From Actinomycetota bacterium (lineage in GTDB: Bacteria > Actinomycetota > Acidimicrobiia > Acidimicrobiales > AC-14): a stretch of DNA of 6,283 bases. Positions 1-4,963 of the stretch are shown piece by piece (the first letter of the stretch is position 1; every line of letters starts with the position of its first letter). The stretch covers positions 1 through 6,283 of the forward strand of contig JAIVIH010000051.1 in NCBI GenBank assembly GCA_020200615.1, written 5' to 3'. Made by a program: the position numbers and the translations under genes. The notes under the pieces were generated by a model, which saw only the letters and a list, made by a program, of their open reading frames with translations, was not told the DNA's origin and searched no databases.

Positions 1-688
1 CCTCCGGCTCGTCGGGCATGAGCTCAGCGAGCAGACGTGCCAGCCGCAGGGCCTCAGCGCACAGACCGGCCCGCACCAGCTCGTCGCCGGCGGTGGCCGT
101 GTAGCCCTCGTTGAAGACCAGGTAGACGACGGCGAGAACCGGTCGCAGGCGGTCGGGCAGCTCGGCGTCAGCGGGTACGCGGTAGGGGATGTTCGCCGCT
201 CGGATCTTCCGCTTGGCTCTGACCAGGCGCTGGGCCATGGTCGCTTCGGGGACCACGAAGGCCCGGGCGATCTCGGGAGTCTGGAGTCCGCCGAGGAGTC
301 GAAGGGTCAGTGCCACCTGGCTGCCGGTCTCCAAGGCGGGATGACAGCAGGTGAAGATCAGTCGAAGGCGATCGTCTTTCACGGGTCCCACCTCCTCCGT
401 TCGTTCGTTGCGCTCGTGGAGGAGCGCGGCTTGGGCGTGCCGGTCCTGACGGGACGACTCCCGTCGAAGCCGGTCGAGGGCGCGGTTGCGGGCGGTGGTG
501 GTGATCCACGCACCGGGGATCGGCGGCGCGCCGGTGGACGGCCACCGCTGAGTCGCCACCACGAACGCTTCCTGGACCGCCTCTTCGGCGAGGTCGATGT
601 CGCCGAAGAGGCGGATCAGGGTTGCTATGGCCCGCCCGGACTCGTTGCGGAAGACGAGCTCCAGCTGCGAGACGTCGAACGCCTCCAC
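1..688 (-). CDS. ECF sigma factor, ECF42-like (C-terminal part beyond window)
   Basis: Alternative RNA polymerase sigma factor that redirects transcription to a stress or metabolic regulon. It is read on the minus strand from a GTG at 688-686 and stays open to the window edge, giving about 229 residues. Near the N-terminus, [19 protein letters not shown] is a typical sigma region 2. [13 protein letters not shown] follows at the end of region 2. IFTCCHPAL then leads into region 4, where [20 protein letters not shown] is the helix-turn-helix and RAKRKIR closes it. From there [12 protein letters not shown] and [20 protein letters not shown] begin the long C-terminal extension (TPR-like in this group). 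That extension, plus the YCII neighbour, identifies the ECF42 type, which normally runs to about 400 residues and lacks a classical anti-sigma factor. The gene starts 7 nt after the YCII stop, with GAGGG at the end of that gene as a possible ribosome site, so the two are probably translationally coupled. The GTG is chosen because no better start lies upstream in this frame. The family call is strong; the exact start is less certain. Confidence 0.93.
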   Translation of the reverse strand, partial: MEAFDVSQLELVFRNESGRAIATLIRLFGDIDLAEEAVQEAFVVATQRWPSTGAPPIPGAWITTTARNRALDRLRRESSRQDRHAQAALLHERNERTEEVGPVKDDRLRLIFTCCHPALETGSQVALTLRLLGGLQTPEIARAFVVPEATMAQRLVRAKRKIRAANIPYRVPADAELPDRLRPVLAVVYLVFNEGYTATAGDELVRAGLCAEALRLARLLAELMPDEPE

Positions 689-695
689 TCCGTGG

Positions 696-1052
696 TCAGC
701 CCTCGGTGTCGCCCTGGAACGGGCGAACCTCGACAGGGGCCTCGCAGGCCGCGGAGGCCTTGGACGCCCAGGCGAGGGCGGCGTCCAGGTCTGCCGCCTC
801 GATGACCCAGAACCCGCCCAGATGCTCCTTGGTCTCCGCGTAGGGACCGTCGGTCGTGATCACCTCTCCGTCCTGCACCTTGACCACGGTCGCCGTGCTC
901 GACGGGTGGAGCCCTCCGGCGAAGACCCAGATGCCGGCGGCCCGGATCTCGTCGTTGACTGCGTCGACCTGCTTGTACATACGTTCCATCACCTCGGGCG
1001 CGGGCGGAGCCTCGGTCTCGTCCCCGTGCACGGACAACAGGTACTGGGTCAT
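696..1052 (-). CDS. YCII-related (DGPF-type) protein paired with the ECF42 sigma factor
   Basis: A 118-residue small alpha/beta (ferredoxin-like) protein of the YCII family. Members are thought to bind or act on small molecules, but the reaction of the sigma-linked branch is not established. It begins [12 protein letters not shown], then has [19 protein letters not shown], the GGLHPS segment, and the signature [20 protein letters not shown] followed by DLDAALAWA. The diagnostic motif here is DGPY rather than DGPF. The family's usual length is about 115-140 residues, so it looks complete. The ATG at 1052 is chosen because AGAGGAGAG lies about 7-12 nt before it and the family N-terminus (M-x-x-Y-h-h) starts there. 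A longer reading up to 1208 would run through the intergenic region and overlap the divergent gene. It is the first gene of an operon with the sigma factor and may act in signal sensing or as a sigma target. The family is certain; the biochemical role is unknown. Confidence 0.93.
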   Translation of the reverse strand: MTQYLLSVHGDETEAPPAPEVMERMYKQVDAVNDEIRAAGIWVFAGGLHPSSTATVVKVQDGEVITTDGPYAETKEHLGGFWVIEAADLDAALAWASKASAACEAPVEVRPFQGDTEG

Positions 1053-1173
1053 GGCACTCTCCTCTCGGCCGGGCCGGCACGGTACCGGTCCCTCCACCCT
1101 GGCGAACGAACGACGACCGCCCCAATCGACAGCCTGGGCGGATTTTCTCGAAGTTTCTGCCAGGCTCTCCGTC
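1053..1173. promoter_or_regulatory. Divergent intergenic region between the YCII operon and the VOC gene
   Basis: This 121-bp region drives two divergent units. The minus-strand half holds the candidate ECF promoter and the ribosome site GAGAGGAGAG just before the YCII ATG. An 8-bp perfect palindrome, CGGTACCG, lies at 1080-1087, inside the predicted YCII leader. The plus-strand half has no good Shine-Dalgarno sequence before the ATG at 1174. CAGGCT at 1161-1166, 7 nt from the ATG, could be a -10 element for a leaderless transcript, or CAGG could be a weak ribosome site. No terminator-like hairpin with a T run is present. Confidence 0.45.
1104..1131 (-). promoter_or_regulatory. Candidate ECF42-type promoter of the YCII/sigma operon
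   Basis: On the minus strand, TGTCGA lies at 1131-1126 and CGTTC at 1108-1104, separated by 17 nt, the normal spacing for ECF promoters. From memory, ECF42 factors studied in Streptomyces recognise TGTCGA at -35 and a CGA/TC-type -10. The -35 match is exact. The -10 match is only approximate because one extra T interrupts CGTC, and a perfect CGTC sits nearer, at 1115-1112, with too short a spacer. Transcription would begin near 1097, leaving a leader of about 45 nt that contains the AGGAG ribosome site of the YCII gene. This would make the operon autoregulated by its own sigma factor. Confidence 0.5.
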
Positions 1174-1536
1174 ATGCCCATCGCCATCGAAGGACTCCGC
1201 ACCGTCATCTACCCGTCACCCGATCTCGACGCGGCCAAAGCCTGGTGGACCCGCTTTCTCGGCTTCGAGCCCTACTTCGACGAACCCTTCTACGTCGGGT
1301 ACGAGGTGGCGGGCTACGAGCTGGGGCTCCTACCCACCGCCGACCCGGCGGACGGGGCGCTCACCTACTGGGGCGTAGCCGACGTCGCCGACGCCGTGGC
1401 CCGCGCCATTACCCAGGGAGCCACGGAGCACTCGCCAGTGGCCAACGTGGGAGGGGGCATCGTCACCGCCACGGTGAGGACCCCGGCGGGAGCCATCCTC
1501 GGGCTCATCTACAACCCGAACTTCGGGATCACCTGA
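1174..1536 (+). CDS. VOC-superfamily (glyoxalase/bleomycin-resistance fold) protein
   Basis: A 120-residue single-module vicinal oxygen chelate protein. Family members form beta-alpha-beta-beta-beta units and include glyoxalase I, dioxygenases and antibiotic-sequestering proteins; the substrate cannot be read from the sequence. The N-terminal half shows the standard pattern RTVIYPSPDLDAAKAWWTRFLGFEPYFDEPFYVGYEVAGYELGL with slight gaps: an opening strand, the helix with paired Trp, the LGFEP turn and a strand ending in YELGL. The C-terminal half has DVADAVARAITQGA, then a G-rich loop and the closing strands ATVRTPAGAILGLIYNPNFG. The E in YELGL occupies a usual metal-ligand position of the fold, but a His ligand at the family's first position is not obvious, so metal-dependent catalysis is uncertain. 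The ATG at 1174 fits the family N-terminus; a longer in-frame extension would cross the whole intergenic region. It is divergent from the YCII operon and convergent, 9 bp apart, with the reductase gene. Confidence 0.9.
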   Translation: MPIAIEGLRTVIYPSPDLDAAKAWWTRFLGFEPYFDEPFYVGYEVAGYELGLLPTADPADGALTYWGVADVADAVARAITQGATEHSPVANVGGGIVTATVRTPAGAILGLIYNPNFGIT

Positions 1537-1545
1537 GGGCCGTGG

Positions 1546-2199
1546 TTACGGCGTCAGCACCTTGACGTTGACCTGCCAGCTGCCGGTGGCGCCGGCGAGG
1601 CGGAGCCACAGCGGCAGGTACATCTCGGTGGCGCGAGCGGAGGTGATGTCCCCCAGGTCGAGGATGTCACCCGCGGGCCACCCGAAACTCTGCAGGAGAT
1701 CCTTGACCTGATCCTTGGCGTCGTCGTCGTTCCCGGCGACGAAGATGGTGTGTGACGTGGGGAGGAGGCCGGGCTCCACCATCACCCCCGCGTTCACCGT
1801 GTTCAGGGACTTCACGACCCGAGCATCGGGAAAGGCCCGCTGGATCTGCTCCCCCATGCTGTCGGTGTTGCAGACGGTCAACGTGGGCGGCATGCCCTGG
1901 GAGAAGTCCAACGGGTTGGAGACGTCGACGAGCGCCTTGCCGGCCAGGTTCTCCGGCCCCGCGGCTCGCAGGACGTCGAGTGACACCGCGCCGGCGGTGG
2001 CGTTGACCACCACCTCGCCGAAGGCGGCGGCGTCGCCGAACGAGCCTTCGCTGGCGGGGGTCCCTGCACCGTCAGCCCACGCCACGGCCTTTTCGTTGCC
2101 CGCCTGCCGCGACCCCATCATGACCTCGTGGCCCAGCTGCACCAGCTTGGTGCCCAGCGTCTGGCCGACGACCCCTGTTCCGAGAACTCCGTATCGCAT
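1546..2199 (-). CDS. NAD(P)-binding reductase, F420-dependent NADP reductase-like family
   Basis: A 217-residue Rossmann-fold oxidoreductase, cytoplasmic by composition. The N-terminus MRYGVLGTGVVGQTLGTKL is a textbook dinucleotide site (GxGxxG), followed by GHEVMMGSR, where the S-R at the end of the second strand suits NADP over NAD. Further on are VVVNATAGAVS, LVDVSNPLDFSQG, the family block VVKSLNTVNAGVMVEP, FVAGNDDDAKDQV, and near the end LDLGDITSARATEMYLPLWLRL. That last block is typical of the F420_oxidored (NADP_oxidored) proteins that lie beside stress genes in actinobacteria. F420 use itself is not proven, because many homologues have other partners. The length is normal. The ATG at 2199 sits directly before the Rossmann strand. 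No Shine-Dalgarno precedes it closely (GGAGG is about 23 nt upstream), and a -10-like CATACT lies 6 nt away, so a leaderless transcript is likely. An in-frame reading to 2451 would overlap the divergent CHAT gene and is rejected. Confidence 0.93.
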   Translation of the reverse strand: MRYGVLGTGVVGQTLGTKLVQLGHEVMMGSRQAGNEKAVAWADGAGTPASEGSFGDAAAFGEVVVNATAGAVSLDVLRAAGPENLAGKALVDVSNPLDFSQGMPPTLTVCNTDSMGEQIQRAFPDARVVKSLNTVNAGVMVEPGLLPTSHTIFVAGNDDDAKDQVKDLLQSFGWPAGDILDLGDITSARATEMYLPLWLRLAGATGSWQVNVKVLTP

Positions 2200-2205
2200 G
2201 CCGTC

Positions 2206-2211
2206 AGTATG
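2206..2211 (-). promoter_or_regulatory. -10-like hexamer CATACT, possible leaderless start of the reductase gene
   Basis: CATACT on the minus strand matches TATAAT at four of six positions, including the key A2 and T6. It ends 6 nt before the ATG at 2199, which places the transcription start at or next to the first codon base. No recognisable -35 lies 17 nt upstream, and no ribosome site sits at the usual distance. The leaderless reading is an inference from spacing, supported only by how common leaderless genes are in actinobacteria. Confidence 0.3.
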
Positions 2212-2216
2212 GATGA

Positions 2217-2232
2217 GCCCGCCTCCGGGCGG
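2217..2232. repeat. Short inverted repeat between the divergent reductase and CHAT genes
   Basis: Two overlapping perfect 5-bp dyads lie here: GCCCG/CGGGC around CCTC (2217-2230), and CCGCC/GGCGG around TCCG (2219-2232). They sit between the two candidate -10 elements, in the position of an operator or of the -35 regions. Such short G/C dyads arise easily by chance in DNA of this composition, so the regulatory reading is tentative. Confidence 0.25.
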
Positions 2233-2243
2233 CGGACTTCCCT

Positions 2244-2249
2244 TAGGCT
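2244..2249 (+). promoter_or_regulatory. -10-like hexamer TAGGCT, possible near-leaderless start of the CHAT gene
   Basis: TAGGCT fits the TAnnnT pattern of actinobacterial housekeeping -10 elements and ends 8 nt before the GTG at 2258. A start 6-8 nt downstream would leave a leader of zero to two bases. No Shine-Dalgarno precedes the GTG. The hexamer also contains the TTA codon that would interrupt a start at 2213, which supports reading this stretch as promoter rather than coding. There is no clear -35. Confidence 0.28.
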
Positions 2250-2257
2250 CCGCTTCC

Positions 2258-4963
2258 GTGACCGAGGCGGAGGAGCTGCTCCGCTCTCTGCGGGCGATCC
2301 CGCCGCAGCAGGCGACAGCCCAGACCGTGGCTGGTGCGGAACGGGCCGTGAGCCTGCTCGCCCACGACGCGGAAGGGTCCCTCCGGGCGGAGGCGACGGG
2401 GCTGCTGGCGAGCCACCTGCTCGAAGTCCAGACCGGCGATCGGGTCGCCAACGTGGAGCGTGCGCAAGCCCTCTACCGGGAGATGCGAACCGAACCGGAG
2501 GTGGCTCCGGGCGCTTGGGTCGCCGGCACCTTCGGACTGGCCAACGCCCTCCTCCTGCATCCGGAGGCGTCGTCCGGCGACATCGCTCTAGCGTCGCAGC
2601 TCTCGGGCGAGGTGATCGATCGTGCCCGGTCAGCGGGCGACGTTCCCGTTCTCGTGAGGGCCCTCGGGCAGAAGGCCCGCATCGAGTCCGCCATCCACGT
2701 TGGCGACATCGACGCCCACCTCGAGAACGCCATAGCCCTCCAGAAGGAGGCCGTCGACGTGCTGATGGGGTCGGCCGACCCGGTGGATGGTGTCCTCCTC
2801 GGACGGCAGTGGCACAACCTTGCGGGCTTGTACGAGCAGCGGCGGACCGGCGTCCGGGCCGACAACATCGATCGGGCCGTCCGTGCCCTCATGGCGGCCC
2901 TGGAGTTCCGGCCGGCGGACGTCGACCCCGTAGGCCGGGCCCGCACCCTGCGTGCGCTGGCCAGGGTCTTCCCGGAGTGGACCGGCCCCGATTCGATTGC
3001 GGAGGCCGATCGACTGGGGCAGGCCGCGGCAGCCGAGGCCGAAGCGCTCGAGGCGTCCGATCCGCGAGGAGTAGGGCCGGTCACGGGCTGGGCGAACTTC
3101 GAGCGCCAGCGGTCCGCCCTCACCGCCGTCCTTCCTCTCGACGAGCTTCCGCCCGACCGGCAGCGTTCCTGGCTCGAAGGTGCGATTGCGAACCATCGAG
3201 AAGCGGTCGAGGCTTATCCCAGGCCGTCGATTCGCTGGGCGGAGTGGATGGGTGGACTGGGTCGGCTCCTCGGCCGGCTTCCGCATCTCGGGACGTGGGA
3301 CCAGATCGAAGCGGCCTACACGTGCTTTGGCGAGGCGCTCACCGTCGTGGATCCCGAGGACCATCCCCGGCTCCGCCGATACCTGTTGAGCAGGTGGGGG
3401 GAGCTGTGCCATGAGATCGGCGACTTCGAAGGGTCGTTGTACGCCTACGGCGAGGCCGCCGAGCTGGGAAACGTGCTGCTCGACCAGATCGCCGACCCGG
3501 AAGACCGGTGGACCGAGCTGGAGACCGCTCGCGGCGATGCCCTGTTCGCCGCTTTCGCCGCAGCTCGACTCGGCATGCCCGAAGACTCGGCCTACCTGGC
3601 CGAGCTTGGTCGTTCGCGGACCGTCGCCGAGCTGCTGATTGCTTCCGACGTCGCCAGCCGTGCCTCGGCGGAGAGGCGGCAGGAGATCCTGGACGCCGTC
3701 GACGCCATTCGCGGGCTCGAAGTCGCCTTGCGAGACCTGCAGCAGGGCGATCTCGTGGCCATGCAGCGAAAGGTGGCGGACCTTCTGGGCGTGACCCCCG
3801 CCTTCGTCCAGATGCGTTCCGTCGGGGACGGGTACGAGGACGACGAGGCCAAGGCCGATGAGCGCGACCGGCTCGCGAGCGCGCTCGCCCACGCCCGAAC
3901 CTCGCTGCGCCGGCTACTGATGGAGGACGGGTCGGAGGGTGGCCCAGGGCCGCTGACCTCCGGGTACGAGGGAGTGGTGTCGGCCGCCAGGGAAGCCGGC
4001 CTGGCTGTCGTATACGTGATGGCAACGGTGCACGGGGCCGCAGCCGTCGTGGTCACGCCCGAGGGGGCGTGTGAGAGCACGACGTTCGACGGCTTGGACT
4101 CATCCGTGGTCGGGGCCCTCATCCGGGGCACCGACGAGGTGCCGGGCTTCGCCGCCGCCATGCGCGGCAAGATCGACGGGCTCGATGTGGCCCTCGAAGC
4201 GATCGCCATGACGATCGGCACGTCGCTGATGGCGCCCCTGGGAAGTTGGCTGGCGGGCCTAGGCGTCACCCGGGTCGCGCTCATCCCGCTGGGCAGGCTC
4301 GGCCTGCTGCCGTTGCACATCGCCACCACTGCGGGCATCACGTACTCCTACGCGCCGTGTGCCCGGGCCCTCTCCCGGGCCGCGATCGCGCCGGCTCCGT
4401 TGGATCTCAGCCGGGTGGTCATCGTGGCCGACCCCAGCGCCGAGTCCTGCGAGGACCTGCCGTTGGCTCTGGCCGAAGCGCGCGGCGTGGCTGAGCTCCT
4501 GGGGCCCCATGGCGGAGTCGACGTCGGGACAGCCTCGGACGCCGATTTCGATCACTTGCGAACGGCTGCGCCAGGCGCGTCCGTCCTCCATCTGGCATGT
4601 CACGGCGAGTTCCGGCCCGCCGACCCCCTCGAATCGCACCTGCTCCTCGCGGGTGACGACCGTCTCTCCCTGGCCGACGTCTTCGCCCGTCGCGTCGACC
4701 TCGGGGCGGTCCGTCTCATGATGATCGCCGCCTGCCGCTCGGGGACGGTGGAGTTCGAACGGGCCCCGGACGAAGCCCTGGGCTTCCCGGCCGCTCTGAT
4801 GGTCGGGGGTGTGCCGACCATCGTGAGCACCCTTTGGCCGGTGGACGACGGCGACGAGGTCTTGGGCGAGATGGCGGCCGAGTTCAGCGACCTGCCCCTG
4901 GCCATTCCCTATTCGGGTACCCAGGACTGGGGCGCGTTCGTCACCACCGGCTTACACGGCTAG
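2258..4963 (+). CDS. TPR-like repeat protein with C-terminal CHAT (caspase-like) protease domain
   Basis: A 901-residue cytoplasmic protein; no signal peptide or membrane segment is seen. Residues 1-460 are helical and TPR-like. The clearest repeats are QWHNLAGLYEQRR with DNIDRAVRALMAALEF (about 184-225), and IEAAYTCFGEALTVVD with LSRWGELCHEIGDFEGSLYAYGEA (about 350-405). ELGRSRTVAELL (449 on) is the usual lead-in to CHAT domains. A charged, possibly coiled-coil stretch spans about 468-512, and an acidic loop lies near 523-540. The CHAT domain covers about 565-900: VALIPLGRLGLLPLHIA (P685, H687), HLACHGEF with catalytic His782, MIAACRSG with catalytic Cys826, then PDEALGF and STLWPVDD. The dyad is intact, so cysteine protease activity is expected; the target is unknown. 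After WPVDD the domain is about 20 residues shorter than usual. The GTG at 2258 is preferred over the ATG at 2213 because the extra 15 codons are Pro/Gly-rich, contain a TTA codon and lack a ribosome site. It converges with the next gene and overlaps it by 4 bp. Confidence 0.88.
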   Translation: MTEAEELLRSLRAIPPQQATAQTVAGAERAVSLLAHDAEGSLRAEATGLLASHLLEVQTGDRVANVERAQALYREMRTEPEVAPGAWVAGTFGLANALLLHPEASSGDIALASQLSGEVIDRARSAGDVPVLVRALGQKARIESAIHVGDIDAHLENAIALQKEAVDVLMGSADPVDGVLLGRQWHNLAGLYEQRRTGVRADNIDRAVRALMAALEFRPADVDPVGRARTLRALARVFPEWTGPDSIAEADRLGQAAAAEAEALEASDPRGVGPVTGWANFERQRSALTAVLPLDELPPDRQRSWLEGAIANHREAVEAYPRPSIRWAEWMGGLGRLLGRLPHLGTWDQIEAAYTCFGEALTVVDPEDHPRLRRYLLSRWGELCHEIGDFEGSLYAYGEAAELGNVLLDQIADPEDRWTELETARGDALFAAFAAARLGMPEDSAYLAELGRSRTVAELLIASDVASRASAERRQEILDAVDAIRGLEVALRDLQQGDLVAMQRKVADLLGVTPAFVQMRSVGDGYEDDEAKADERDRLASALAHARTSLRRLLMEDGSEGGPGPLTSGYEGVVSAAREAGLAVVYVMATVHGAAAVVVTPEGACESTTFDGLDSSVVGALIRGTDEVPGFAAAMRGKIDGLDVALEAIAMTIGTSLMAPLGSWLAGLGVTRVALIPLGRLGLLPLHIATTAGITYSYAPCARALSRAAIAPAPLDLSRVVIVADPSAESCEDLPLALAEARGVAELLGPHGGVDVGTASDADFDHLRTAAPGASVLHLACHGEFRPADPLESHLLLAGDDRLSLADVFARRVDLGAVRLMMIAACRSGTVEFERAPDEALGFPAALMVGGVPTIVSTLWPVDDGDEVLGEMAAEFSDLPLAIPYSGTQDWGAFVTTGLHG
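4960..4963. other. Shared palindromic CTAG stop of two convergent genes
   Basis: The self-complementary tetramer CTAG supplies TAG on both strands: 4961-4963 ends the CHAT gene and 4962-4960 ends the minus-strand gene. The coding regions therefore overlap by 4 bp with no intergenic DNA. No terminator hairpin is possible between them, so each transcript must run into the other gene. Confidence 0.9.

Noticed and set aside
1104..1112. Tandem CGAA/CGTT units in the promoter, also present inside the sigma gene near 400
   Set aside because: The match is only about ten bases of simple tetranucleotide repetition, is inside coding sequence at the second site, and has no consistent placement.
1537..1545. 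Terminator between the convergent VOC and reductase genes
   Set aside because: Only 9 bp separate the stops, and no hairpin with a T run lies at or just beyond either gene end.
341..1565. Overlapping plus-strand open frames across the sigma/YCII operon, one of 322 codons
   Set aside because: Their translations are Arg/Pro/Gly-rich with no family motif and lie antisense to clearly recognisable sigma and YCII genes. Only the final 120 codons from 1174 in one frame are a real gene (VOC).
1715..2257. N-terminal extension of the CHAT frame back to 1715
   Set aside because: It would run antisense through most of the reductase gene, and its translation is low-complexity Ser/Thr/Pro/Ala with no homology to CHAT proteins.
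2128..3414. 428-codon plus-strand open frame
   Set aside because: It is a frame-shifted shadow of the CHAT gene with very high Arg/Gly/Pro content and no motif, typical of GC-rich off-frame reading.
2630..3892. 420-codon minus-strand open frame
   Set aside because: It is antisense to the TPR-like half of the CHAT gene, has no recognisable domain and contains no start with a ribosome site. Long antisense frames are expected at this G+C.
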